A stretch of DNA of 64,000 bases from Kribbella qitaiheensis. Lineage in GTDB: Bacteria; Actinomycetota; Actinomycetes; Propionibacteriales; Kribbellaceae. Below, piece after piece: positions 26,616 through 35,606 of this stretch. A program made the translations under genes and the position numbers. The notes beneath the pieces were generated by a model, which was not told the DNA's origin, did no database searches, and saw only the letters and a program-made list of their open reading frames with translations. Location of the stretch: positions 248,001-312,000 of the forward strand of contig NZ_CP043661.1 of assembly GCF_014217565.1 (NCBI RefSeq), read 5' to 3'. Positions within the stretch are counted from its first letter, which is position 1, and each line of letters begins with the position of its first letter.

Positions 26616-28671
26616 TCAGGCGGTGATGATGGCCGGATCGGTGACTCCGGCCTCACCGGTCTCGACATGACCGGCGAAGCGGCGGAGGAAGCCGTTGTCA
26701 CCGGCAACGACCACCGATACGTCGTACCAGCTGTTGGTGCGGTTGAGGTCCACCTGGTAGGTCGCCTTGGTGCCCGCGCGCAGCTTCAGCACCTTCGCGC
26801 GGCCGCCGTACGCGTTGGTGATGGTGAAGGTGGCCTGGCTGCTGCCGGTGTTGGTGAGAGTCAGTTCGAGGTCGCCGTTGCGGCCGTTGTGCCGAGCGGT
26901 CACCTCCGGACCCGCGACGGGCTTGCCCTTGAAGGTGCGCAGGAAGCCGTTCGGGCCGAAGACGGTCAGGTCGGTGACGCCTCCCGAATAGGCGGTGTTC
27001 CAGCTGTCCGACAGCGTCTTCCCGGCTTCGGTCGTGTAGGTCCATGGCCCGTCCGTGCGATTGGCGGAGGTGACCAGGAACTGTGCGCCCGCCTGCTGTC
27101 CTGAGGCGAAGGTCAGCGCGAACTTGCCGGTGCTCGGCGTCGCGGCGCCGTCCACACTCGGTGCATAGGGCAACGGTCGGGTACGCCGCCGGCCGCGCTC
27201 CTGGACCGGCAGCTTGCCAACGGCCGGCGGCGTCGGCGCATAGTCGGGGTGCCGGTCGTTGTCCGGCGGCTCGTAGGCCGCGGTGTCGGGCAGCCGGTCG
27301 ACCTTCGTCGTCGACCTGGCGAAGTCGAAGGCCGAGCTCAGGTCGCCGCAGATCGCGCGGCGCCAGGGCGAGATGTTCGGTTCGTGGACGCCGAACCGGC
27401 GCTCCATGAATCGGATGATCGACGTGTGGTCGAGCACCTCGGAGCAGACGTATCCGCCGGTGCTCCAAGGCGACAGCACCAGCATCGGGACGCGCTGGCC
27501 GAGACCGTACGGACCGGCGGCGTACTTCGTGCTGCCGGGGAACAGGTCGGGCTGGACGTTGACGGTGGACAGGCCCTGGTTCGCCGAGCCGGGCGGGAAC
27601 GGCGGGACGGCGTGGTCGAAGAAGCCGTCGTTCTCGTCGTAGGTGACGAACAGCGCCGTCTTGCTCCAGGTGTCCGGGTCCGACGTCAGCGCGTCGATCA
27701 CCTGTGAGATGTACCAGGCGCCGTAGTTGACCGGCCAGTTCGGGTGCTCGGTGAACGCCTCCGGTGCCGCGATCCAGGAGATCTTCGGCAGCGTGCCGGC
27801 CTGGACGTCGGCGCGCAGCCGGTCGAACAGGCCTTCGCCGGCCTTCGCGTTCGTCCCGGTCCGGGCCTTGTCGTAGAGCGGGTTACCCGGCGTCGCGTTG
27901 CGGTAGTTGTTGAAGTAGAGCAGCGAGTTGTCGCCGTAGTTGCCGCGGTACGCGTCGTCGATCCAGCCCCAGCCGCCCGGCCCGTCCAGCCCGTCGCCGA
28001 TGTCCTGGTAGATCTTCCAGGACACGCCGGCCTGCTCCAGCCGTTCCGGGTACGTCGTCCAGCCGTAGCCGGCCTCGTCGTTGCCGAGGACCGGGCCGCC
28101 GCCGGCGCCGTCGTTACCGGTGTAGCCGGTCCACATGTAGTACCGGTTCGGGTCGGTGGAGCCGATGAACGAGCAGTGGTACGAGTCGCAGATGGTGAAC
28201 TTGTCCGCGAGCGCGTAGTGGAACGGGATGTCCTCGCGGGTCAGGTAGGCCATCGTCGTCGGCGACTTGGCCGGCACCCACTGGTCGTACTTGCCGTTGT
28301 TGAACGCGCGGTGCCCGTCGGGCCAGCTGTGCGCGAGGTCCTGGATGAACTGCATACCGAGGTTGTCGGCCTCCGGCCGGAACGGCAGCACCTCCTTGCC
28401 GCCGCTCGTCTGGTGGAAGACGGACTTGCCGCTCGGCAGGGTGACCGGTCGCGGGTCACCGAAGCCGCGGACGCCGTTCAGCGAACCGAAGTAGTGGTCG
28501 AACGAGCGGTTCTCCTGCATCAGCACGACGATGTGCTCGACGTCGTTGATGTCGCCGTTGCGCCGGTGCGCGGGGATGGCGGCGGCCCTGCTCGATGCTG
28601 TTCGACATGGCGGCGAAGGCGGCGGTGCCACCGGCCAGCTGGAGGAATCTCCGGCGGTTGAGTTCTGGCAT
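26616..28671 (-). CDS. Tat-exported phospholipase C-type phosphoesterase, frameshifted at the signal peptide
   Basis: Corrected length about 684 residues. ATG 28671 has GAGGAG upstream and encodes MPELNRRRFLQLAGGTAAFA, a Tat signal. The frame then breaks; dropping one base from CCC at 28586-28588 joins SNSIEQ to AAAIPAHRRNGDINDVEHIV. The core has VVLMQENRSFDHYFGSL (catalytic), FHYALADKFTICDSYHCS and VTYDENDGFFDH. Two DUF756-type C-terminal domains follow (about 500-680). It hydrolyses phosphodiesters such as phosphatidylcholine in the family. A PHO-box-like repeat is upstream. Confidence 0.85.
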
Positions 28672-28749
28672 GTCTGATCTCCTCGTGGGCGGGACGGTCG
28701 GAGTGTTCAGCGCGCACGCTGCTTCCACAGCACCCTCATCTGTACAGCC

Positions 28750-28767
28750 GTCGGACGTCAGATGAAC
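28750..28767 (-). promoter_or_regulatory. PHO-box-like direct repeat upstream of phospholipase C
   Basis: On the minus strand GTTCATCTGACGTCCGAC gives GTTCATC and, 11 nt later, GTCCGAC. PhoP boxes of streptomycetes are 11-nt direct repeats of GTTCAYC type. The second unit is a weak match. It lies about 80 bp upstream of the phospholipase start. Confidence 0.35.
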
Positions 28768-28786
28768 TGCTACTTCGGCGTGTCGT

Positions 28787-28988
28787 TCAGGCTGCGGCCG
28801 GGATGTCGGTGAGGGCGTAGTAGACGGGGAGGGCGACCCATTCGCCGATTATCGGGAGGTGCCCGAGTTCGAAGATCGGCCAGGCGGCTTCCTCGAGTTT
28901 CCGCCGGTTCGCGGCGATCAGGTCGGGATCGCCGTTCGTGCCCGATTGGCAGGGGCCGGCGAATGAGAATCAGCAATGGTTTGGTCGT
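28787..28988 (-). pseudogene. Truncated DUF4406/deoxyribosyltransferase-like gene
   Basis: With one base removed near 28962-28970 the minus strand reads TKPLLILIAGPCQSGT, then DPDLIAANRRKLEEAAWPIF and LGHLPIIGEWVALPV, ending soon after (TDIPAAA). This is the start of the DUF4406/nucleoside 2-deoxyribosyltransferase-like fold (ILIAGPY..SG, FxxGHLPVxGE), which normally continues for some 50 residues more. The expected start codon position, 28988, is ACG behind a TATGGT -10, as if ATG had mutated. Start, frame and C-terminus are all damaged. Confidence 0.5.
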
Positions 28989-29036
28989 GGCCGGACCATA
29001 ACGTGCAAGAATGTACGGAAACAAGGAGGAATGTGC

Positions 29037-29795
29037 ATGCTTGCGGCGCAGCGGAAGGACCTGATGCTGGCCCGACTGGCCGGCGACGGGCGGATCGTGG
29101 CGAAGGATTTCGCCGCGGAGTTCCACGTCTCCGAGGACAGCATCAGGCGGGATCTCAGGGAGCTGGCCGAGGCGGGCCTGTGCCAGCGGGTGTACGGCGG
29201 CGCGCTCCCGGTCTCGCCGGCGGTCGCCGACTACTCGACGCGGCAAACGGTTGCGGTGGACAGCAAGACCAGGGTCGCGGCGACCGCGGCCGCACTGATA
29301 GAGCCAGGCAGTGCGGTGATCCTCGACGGCGGTACGACGGCGTTGGCTGTGGCGCGAGCGTTGCCGCCCGAACTGGAGGCGACGGTGATCACCCACAGCC
29401 CGACGATCGCGGCAGCCCTGGGGGAGCATCCGTCGATCGAGCTGTTCATGATCGGCGGCCGGATTTTCAAGCACTCGATGGTCGCGAGCGGTGCCGCGGC
29501 GGTGGAAGCAGCCCAGGCGATCACGGCCGATCTCTTCCTCGTCGGCGTGACCGGCGTCCATCACGAGGCAGGACTCACCACCGGCGATGCCGACGAGGCG
29601 GCGATGAAACGCGCCCTCTCCCGCCGGGCCGGCGAGACCTACGTCCTCGCCAGCTCAGAAAAACTCGGCGCCGCATCGCGCTACCCGGTTCTGCCGCTGC
29701 ACGACATCACGGCGGTGATCACCGACGCGAAGGCCACCAGCCGCGCAGTACAGGACCTCGAGATCGCAGGCGTCCGCATCCTCGGCGCAACCTGA
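29037..29795 (+). CDS. DeoR-family transcriptional regulator
   Basis: 252 residues. ATG 29037 is preferred over ATG 29031 because AAGGAGG then sits at 7-8 nt. N-terminal DeoR helix-turn-helix: RIVAKDFAAEFHVSEDSIRR followed by DLRELAEAGLCQRVYGGAL. The C-terminal DeoRC sugar-phosphate sensor contains ILDGGTTALAVARALP, FMIGGRIFKHSMVASG and FLVGVTGVHHEAGLTTGDAD. These regulators usually repress sugar or nucleoside catabolism in response to a phosphorylated sugar. No target operon is adjacent; the divergent gene is a relic. Confidence 0.9.
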   Translation: MLAAQRKDLMLARLAGDGRIVAKDFAAEFHVSEDSIRRDLRELAEAGLCQRVYGGALPVSPAVADYSTRQTVAVDSKTRVAATAAALIEPGSAVILDGGTTALAVARALPPELEATVITHSPTIAAALGEHPSIELFMIGGRIFKHSMVASGAAAVEAAQAITADLFLVGVTGVHHEAGLTTGDADEAAMKRALSRRAGETYVLASSEKLGAASRYPVLPLHDITAVITDAKATSRAVQDLEIAGVRILGAT

Positions 29796-29877
29796 CCGAC
29801 GCGCTCGACTGCCGAAGTACCGGTGTCCCCGACCCGCGCCCCGTCCCACCCCCACCCCCACCGACGCCCCGCCTGCG

Positions 29878-29928
29878 CTTGCGTCCGAAGAACTGGAGGG
29901 ACGTGTGTTCCACTTCTTCGGACGTAAG
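29878..29928. repeat. Inverted repeat, 15-bp arms
   Basis: Arms 29878-29892 (CTTGCGTCCGAAGAA) and 29914-29928 match at 14 of 15 positions around a 21-nt loop. It lies 83 bp after the DeoR stop and may end its transcript. Confidence 0.55.
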
Positions 29929-30075
29929 GCCTTGGAGCAGATCGATGTCCCCCGCAGGGCGGGCTCCGGGGGCGTCCCGATGGGTTGGGCAAGTCGCCCG
30001 CAGCGTGATTGGGCAGTCGGCCGGCGCCAAGTTCGGCGGCGCCTGGGATGCCCCCGTCGGCCGCAGTACGGACAT

Positions 30076-30219
30076 CTCTGTGCACCGGCTGAGCGTTCCG
30101 GGCCGATCGCACGCTCAGGCCGTGCACAAAGGCGCGGAACGTCAGCGCCGGTGGCGGCCCTTGTGCATCCGGTGAGCGTTCTCCGGCGACGGAATGCTCA
30201 GCCCGGCCGGTGCACAGAG
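30076..30219. repeat. Four degenerate 23-31-bp repeats in alternating orientation
   Basis: A CTCTGTGCACCGGCTGAGCG-type element occurs at 30076-30101 (+), 30109-30131 (-), 30159-30187 (+) and 30189-30219 (-). Neighbouring opposite copies pair into two long hairpins; in the first, 15 of 17 stem positions match. The block lies between the convergent DeoR and M6 protease genes. No coding content is supported. Confidence 0.6.
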
Positions 30220-30224
30220 ACGCC

Positions 30225-30322
30225 GGACTGGGGAGAAATGCCGCACTGGGAGAGACGCCGTAGTGGGAGAGACGCCGTAGTGGGAGAGACGCCGTACTGG
30301 GAGAGACGCCGTACTGGGAGAC
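30225..30322. repeat. 17-bp tandem repeats
   Basis: Four 17-bp units GGGAGAGACGCCGTAGT/ACT (30248-30264, 30265-30281, 30282-30298, 30299-30315) with a partial unit to 30322 and a diverged unit before. They end 17 bp before the protease stop codon. Spacing without unique spacers rules out a CRISPR array. Confidence 0.8.
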
Positions 30323-30338
30323 GGGGGGGCTTGGTGGG

Positions 30339-32435
30339 TTACTTGGCGATGGTTACGCAGGTGGCGGTGGACTTCTTGGTGGGGTCGCTTTCCGAGGTTG
30401 CGGTCAGGGTGACTCGGCCGTGGGCGGCTGAGTTCGGGGTGTGGAGGGCTTGGACCGGGACGGTGATGCGTTGGCCGGTCTTGGCGGTGGTGAGGGCGTT
30501 CTGCAGGTTGACCGACCAGCCACGACCGTCTGCCTTCGCGGACAGCCGATAGACGTCGGCGTTGAGGTACTTGCTGACGTCCTCCGGGTGCTGGCCCGCG
30601 GGCGGCGCGGCCTTGCCCGTGTTGGTGAGCGGGAAGGTGCAGGTGGTGACACCGTTGGCCGGTCGGCCGACTGTCGGCAGCAGCCGTACGCCGCGCTCGG
30701 CCGGACCGGCGCCGTCGAGCGACTTGACCGCGACCGTGTAGGAGAGGACGCCCTTGCCGTCGCGGTGCACGTTGGTGATGTAGAAGTGCAACCGGTTGGC
30801 GGCGTCGACGTACTCGTACTCGCTGCCGGAGTTCGTCCCCGCGTGGAACAGGGCGTCCGAGAGCTGGCGGTAGTCGCCGATCGTGATCGGGACCTTCGTA
30901 CCGTCGGGGAGCACGTAGTCGGTCATCCCGATGTTCTGCGGATTGGCGTCGATGACCCACTCGAAGGGTGCCGCGTCGACATCCTTGGTCTTGGCCAGCA
31001 GCACTCCGGAGTCGGGCGTGAACGAATCGGTGCCGACCCGGTCGACCACCTCGACGGTGTAGTTGTTGTAGCCACGGCCGTCGCACATCGGATCCGTCTT
31101 CGGATCACAGGCCGGCGCGAGATCGCCGCCACCGAGCTGGAGGTTGATCCCGGACAGCCCGGTGGCGCCCGGCTGGATCTCCCGGGCAGTGACGTCGGCG
31201 ACCACCACGCCGGACTGGGCCAGCGCTTCGCGGTTCAACCGCAGTACGTTCTGCTCCTCGACCATGCCGAGCTTGATCTTGTTGCGCAGCATGTGTTGCG
31301 CGCCCATCGACGAGCCGCCGGTCGCGGGGATCATCCAGCGGCTGTGTGGACCACCCGGCCCATTGAACGTTCCGCGGCTCAGCATCTCCCAGATCCCGGA
31401 GTACGAGCGCCGGGGCGGTACGCCGAAGGGGTTGTTGTAGTTGTCCCCGATGCCCAGGACATGGCTCAGCTCGTGCGCGTACGTCGACATGCCAGAGCTC
31501 TCGCCCTGGGTGGTCGAGCCGCCACCGGCGTTCGGCCACAGGGACGAGCCGGCCGCCCACGAGGTCCATTCGACGTACCGGGTGTTCGACCAGTTCGGCA
31601 GGGCCGGGTCCGGCGGCCCGAAGTCGTCGGTGACGTCTTCCTTGGTCGGGAACTTCATCGACCCGAACTCCTGCCAGGTGGACGATTCGTCCTGGCCCGC
31701 GCTGAGGTAGAAGACGAAGTCGAAGCCCGCCGGGACCTGGGCACCGACATCGGCGGCCCAGGCCGCGCGCGCATCGGTCCGCAGGTTCTTGGTGCAGTTG
31801 TCACCGGCCGGGCAGGCGCTGCCGCCCTGGAACTCCATGCCGTACTCGTAGGACTTGCCGGGCATCTGATACGCCCCGAAGGCAGTGAGCTGTACGCCGT
31901 ACCGGCCGCCGGAGTCCTCCATCCAGTATTCGTGGATGGTGTGGCCGCGATTCAGCGCGCCGGGCTTGTTCAGGAAGTCGCGGTAGAACGCGGGCACCTG
32001 GTCGCGCGGGATGCCGTTCGCCTCGGCGCTCGGGTTGCCGAACGGCGTCGAGTGCTTCGGCTGGGTGATCACGAACGGCTGGTTCGGGTAGTCGAGTACG
32101 ACGAGCGCGCCCTTGAACGTCCGGACCGACCCGGTCTTGCTCGGGTCCGCCCAGTTCGTTCCCGGCGGCAACTTGTAGTCGGACCAGGTCATCTGGTCCG
32201 GGTTGGCCCAGTTCTGCGGGTCGATCGGGCCGGCCGCGGTGGCCAGTCGCGCGGGGGAGGCGCTCTCCTGCCACGGCTGGGTCTGCGGCCAGTTGTCGTA
32301 CTGCCAGGCGTTGGCCGGGTCCGGTGGTTGCGACGGCGACGGCGACGGCGCGGCGAGCGCGAGGCTGGGGACGGAGACTGCGGCGAGTACTGCGATCAGC
32401 CGCAGCGGAAGGCGGAATTTCCGGTGGTCGGGCAC
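30339..32435 (-). CDS. Secreted M6-family (immune-inhibitor-A-like) metalloprotease
   Basis: 698 residues from GTG 32435. Signal peptide 1-29 (LIAVLAAVSVPSLALAA). The zinc-binding motif HELSHVLGIGD is at 321-331 (His321, Glu322, His325 and the third ligand Asp331, in the HExxHxxGxxD form of M6 peptidases). The C-terminal region (about 560-698) is beta-rich with an alpha-galactosidase-NEW3-like module (TTCTFPLTNTGKAAPP). It should degrade extracellular proteins. It is convergent with DeoR across the repeat-rich spacer. Confidence 0.88.
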   Translation of the reverse strand: MPDHRKFRLPLRLIAVLAAVSVPSLALAAPSPSPSQPPDPANAWQYDNWPQTQPWQESASPARLATAAGPIDPQNWANPDQMTWSDYKLPPGTNWADPSKTGSVRTFKGALVVLDYPNQPFVITQPKHSTPFGNPSAEANGIPRDQVPAFYRDFLNKPGALNRGHTIHEYWMEDSGGRYGVQLTAFGAYQMPGKSYEYGMEFQGGSACPAGDNCTKNLRTDARAAWAADVGAQVPAGFDFVFYLSAGQDESSTWQEFGSMKFPTKEDVTDDFGPPDPALPNWSNTRYVEWTSWAAGSSLWPNAGGGSTTQGESSGMSTYAHELSHVLGIGDNYNNPFGVPPRRSYSGIWEMLSRGTFNGPGGPHSRWMIPATGGSSMGAQHMLRNKIKLGMVEEQNVLRLNREALAQSGVVVADVTAREIQPGATGLSGINLQLGGGDLAPACDPKTDPMCDGRGYNNYTVEVVDRVGTDSFTPDSGVLLAKTKDVDAAPFEWVIDANPQNIGMTDYVLPDGTKVPITIGDYRQLSDALFHAGTNSGSEYEYVDAANRLHFYITNVHRDGKGVLSYTVAVKSLDGAGPAERGVRLLPTVGRPANGVTTCTFPLTNTGKAAPPAGQHPEDVSKYLNADVYRLSAKADGRGWSVNLQNALTTAKTGQRITVPVQALHTPNSAAHGRVTLTATSESDPTKKSTATCVTIAK

Positions 32436-32684
32436 GGGCGGGCATCCGATCTACATGGGCGGGAGAACGGCTTCTCACAGCTTGCCCTGCCCGCGGCGAC
32501 GGCGACAGCCGATGCGGCCTGTCTCCATCGGAAAGACTTCTGGATCAAGCGCTCCGGCCCTGGGCCGCGAACTCGGTGCCGCGGGCATCGAAGAGTTCAT
32601 GAACAAGAAGTCGGTCCGGCTCTGAGCCGGCCCGGGTGGAGGACCGGTTCGCGCTCCCGGGCCCCGGTGGCGTACGGTCACAAG

Positions 32685-33239
32685 ATGCCCGTTTCCGGCA
32701 AGTTGAAGGCCCTGATCGTGTGCGAGACGTTGTCCGGTTCGACCCGGCTCGTCGCTGAGGAGATCGGGAAGGGGATCGGCAAAGGACTCGATGTCGAGAT
32801 CATCGAGGTGAGCAAGGCACCGGCGCAGCTGGACGCTTCCGTTGCCCTGCTGGTGATCGGCGGTGCCCCGCAAGCATTCGGGAGCACCCGACCGACAGCG
32901 GATCGGCCGGTTCCGACGCCGGACAGCGGTCTGCGCACGTGGCTCGGCGGCCTCACCGGTACGGCGAATCTCGCCGCCGCGGCTTTCGACACCCGGCCGA
33001 TGCACAGCCGGCGGCTGCCCGGGTCGGCGGCGAACGGCGTGTCGATCCTGCTCGGCAAGCGCGGCTACACGCTGGCAGCGACTCCGCACAGTTTCTGGCT
33101 CAAGGACGCCGCGGAGAACCTCGCCATCGGCGAAGCGGCTCGTGCCCGGCGCTGGGGCGACGAGCTCAACGGGGCTCTCACCAAACTCCGCAACCCCGCC
33201 CCCGCGCGCTACCGCCCGAAGGCCGGCCACTCCGGCTAG
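32685..33239 (+). CDS. Flavodoxin-domain protein
   Basis: 184 residues. ATG 32685 has TACGGT 6 nt upstream, a leaderless start. The FMN phosphate loop reads CETLSGSTRLVAEEIGKGI, followed by the flavodoxin strands VALLVIGGAPQAFG and NGVSILLGKRGYTLAATPHS. The loop has Glu-Thr-Leu-Ser-Gly-Ser-Thr instead of the T/S-x-T-G-x-T consensus, so FMN binding is likely but not certain. No reductase partner is adjacent. Role may be electron transfer or protein FMN binding. Confidence 0.78.
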   Translation: MPVSGKLKALIVCETLSGSTRLVAEEIGKGIGKGLDVEIIEVSKAPAQLDASVALLVIGGAPQAFGSTRPTADRPVPTPDSGLRTWLGGLTGTANLAAAAFDTRPMHSRRLPGSAANGVSILLGKRGYTLAATPHSFWLKDAAENLAIGEAARARRWGDELNGALTKLRNPAPARYRPKAGHSG

Positions 33240-33572
33240 TCCCGGTCACACCTCGCGTCGGCCGGCCGCCGCGGCAACCTGTCCGATGCTGCGCTTGCTG
33301 GCCGAGCACGGGTGCGGGTAATCCCACGCACCCTCCTACGTCGGCGCTCCCACCCATCCCGGTCCGCCGTTCCTGCGTCGCGGCTGGTGGGTAGGTGCAG
33401 GCGCGCTGCGGGCGGGTGTTGTCACCAGAAGTTCTCGCCGTTGACCTTGACGGTGTGCGGTTGTCGGGGCAAGCTCGCAGAGTTTGATCTATTGGTATGA
33501 ATTTGATCCATAGACCTCTCGTGAGTGCGCAACTTTGTTCCCTGTCGCCGCCCCGCTCGAAGGGAAATGCAG
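33240..33572. other. Intergenic region upstream of the second phospholipase C
   Basis: No intact gene seen. On the minus strand from about 33455 to 33422 the codons TVKVNGENFW and a stop look like the tail of a lost secreted protein. On the plus strand an AT-richer stretch (33480-33520, with TTTGATC and TATTGGTAT) is the likely promoter area for the phospholipase. Confidence 0.3.
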
Positions 33573-35600
33573 ATGTCCGTCACGCGCAGGAAGTTCATCG
33601 CTACGTCTGCCGGTGCCGTCGCGGCCGGCATCGCGGCGGGCCAAATCGCCCCCGAGACGGCCCGTGCCGGTACTACGGGGACGTTGACCGACGCGAAGCA
33701 CATCGTGATTCTCATGCAGGAGAACCGCAGTTTCGACCACTACTTCGGGACCCTGCGCGGAGTGCGCGGTTTCGGCGACCGCAGCGCGATCCAGATCCCC
33801 GGTGGTTACAGCGTCTTCAACCAGCCCAATGGTGGCGGCCGCCACTACCCGTGGCAGTTCAGCAAGACCAAGCCGGCCGGTGGTGCGGACCCGGAGCGGC
33901 TGGCACAGTGCAACGGCGATCTCGGCCACGGCTGGTCGGACCAGCACAGTGCCTGGAACGGCGGCAAGCTCGACAACTGGGTCGCGGCGAAGGCCTCGGT
34001 CCGGGCGCTCGGTCACCTGGTCCGCAACGACATTCCCTTCCACTACGCGTTGGCGGACAGCTGGACGATCAACGACGCGTACTTCTGCTCCATCCTGAGC
34101 GCAACGGGCCCGAACCGGACCTATCACTGGAGTGGCCAGATCGATCCCGGTGGCGTCGCCGGCGGACCGGCGTACGACGGAGGCGACGAATCCGGGCTCC
34201 GCTGGCAGACCTACGCCGAGGCTCTCGAGAACGCAGGAGTCAGCTGGAAGGTCTACCAGAACGCCTCCGACAACTACGGCGACAACGCGTTGGCCTACTT
34301 CGCCCAGTTCCAGAACGCGCCCGCGGGCAGTGCACTCCGCGTCAAAGGCATGTCGTCCGTACCCCGCGTCACCGGTCGTACTCCGGACGACATCCTGGCC
34401 GCGATCCGCGCGGACGTGACCGCCGGGACGCTGCCCCAGGTCACCTGGATCGTCCCCAATCAAGAGGTTTCCGAGCACCCCTACGCGACTCCGGCCGACG
34501 GCGCGAACTTCGTGCGCGGCGTGATCGAGGCGCTCAACGCCGACCCGGCCGTGTTCGACTCCACCATCCTCTTCCTCAACTACGACGAGAACGACGGCTT
34601 CTTCGACCACGTGCCGCCGCCCAGCGCCCCGGCCGGAACCGCGGGGGAGTACTGCAAGGGCGCCGCGATCGGTCTCGGCTTCCGGGTGCCGCTGCTGGCG
34701 ATCTCTCCGTGGAGTCGCGGCGGCTGGGTGAGCTCCGAGGTCTCCGACCACACTTCCGTACTACGGTTCCTCGAGCGCTGGACGACCGCGATCGGCAAAC
34801 CCGCGACGACGCCGAACATCAGCGCCTGGCGCCGGCAGGTGTGCGGGGATCTGACCGGGATGTTCGACTTCGCCCACCCGGTCTACGGACTGCCGAGCCT
34901 TCCGGCGACCCCGACGATCGGCTACGGCAGCTGCACCCTGTTGCCCAACCCGGCTCCGGTGGACAACGCGCTGCCGGCGCAGGAGCCGGGCACCCGACCG
35001 GCGCGAGCCCTGCCCTATCAACCCACTGCGAATCTGGACCGCCTGGAGATCGGAGCAGCAGGGAAGATCCTCGTCTGGCTCGCGATGTCCAACACCGGTA
35101 CGGCGGCCACCCACCTCGCGGCGTACGCCAATGCCTACCGCACCGGCGGACCTTGGCAGTACACCGTCGGCCCGCAAGGCAGCACGAGCGACTTCTTCAA
35201 CTGCGGCACCGCCTTCGGAGACGGGAAGTACGACCTGTCCGTCGTCGGCCCGAACAGATTCCTTCGCCGCTTCACGGGCAACGCCACCACAGCCGGCAAA
35301 TATCTGTCTGCAAGTGCTTCGTACGCCGCGGCGCCCGATACCGGCAAACTCGCGATCTTCTTCGAACTCACCAACACGTCGACCGCATCGGTCACGTTCA
35401 CCATCCGCTCGAACAACTACCGCGGCGACGGCCCCTGGACCTACACCGTCCCCGCCGGCGCCTCGACCACCGACTACTTCAACGCGATCGCCTACACCTC
35501 CGGCTGGTACGACTTCACCATCACCGCGAGCTCCGACGCCTCCTGGACCCAACGCTTCACCGGCCACCTGGAAACCAGCACACCATCGGTGTCAGGCTGA
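33573..35600 (+). CDS. Tat-exported phospholipase C-type phosphoesterase
   Basis: 675 residues. ATG 33573 is chosen because AAGGGA is 7 nt upstream; ATG 33567 is the alternative. Tat signal VTRRKFIATSAGAVAAG with cleavage after TARA. Catalytic region IVILMQENRSFDHYFGTL, then FHYALADSWTINDAYFCS and LNYDENDGFFDHVPPP match PF04185 phospholipase C. Two DUF756-like domains end the protein (ANAYRTGGPWQYTVGP and NNYRGDGPWTYTVPAG). It is a paralogue of the gene at 26616-28671. Presumed to cleave phospholipids or other phosphodiesters outside the cell. Confidence 0.9.
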   Translation: MSVTRRKFIATSAGAVAAGIAAGQIAPETARAGTTGTLTDAKHIVILMQENRSFDHYFGTLRGVRGFGDRSAIQIPGGYSVFNQPNGGGRHYPWQFSKTKPAGGADPERLAQCNGDLGHGWSDQHSAWNGGKLDNWVAAKASVRALGHLVRNDIPFHYALADSWTINDAYFCSILSATGPNRTYHWSGQIDPGGVAGGPAYDGGDESGLRWQTYAEALENAGVSWKVYQNASDNYGDNALAYFAQFQNAPAGSALRVKGMSSVPRVTGRTPDDILAAIRADVTAGTLPQVTWIVPNQEVSEHPYATPADGANFVRGVIEALNADPAVFDSTILFLNYDENDGFFDHVPPPSAPAGTAGEYCKGAAIGLGFRVPLLAISPWSRGGWVSSEVSDHTSVLRFLERWTTAIGKPATTPNISAWRRQVCGDLTGMFDFAHPVYGLPSLPATPTIGYGSCTLLPNPAPVDNALPAQEPGTRPARALPYQPTANLDRLEIGAAGKILVWLAMSNTGTAATHLAAYANAYRTGGPWQYTVGPQGSTSDFFNCGTAFGDGKYDLSVVGPNRFLRRFTGNATTAGKYLSASASYAAAPDTGKLAIFFELTNTSTASVTFTIRSNNYRGDGPWTYTVPAGASTTDYFNAIAYTSGWYDFTITASSDASWTQRFTGHLETSTPSVSG

Positions 35601-35606
35601 CGGCAG

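Noticed and set aside
30248..30322. 17-bp tandem repeats as a CRISPR array
   Set aside because: Units are directly adjacent with no unique spacers and no cas gene is present.
29905..30552. Plus-strand open frame after DeoR
   Set aside because: It runs through inverted and tandem repeats and into the antisense of the protease; composition is repeat-driven.
32478..32630. Small open frame between the M6 protease and flavodoxin genes
   Set aside because: No start with a ribosome site or -10, and no recognisable motif.
30441..32684. Very long plus-strand open frame opposite the M6 protease
   Set aside because: It is antisense to a protease with signal peptide and HExxH motif; only its last part, from 32685, encodes a recognisable (flavodoxin) protein.
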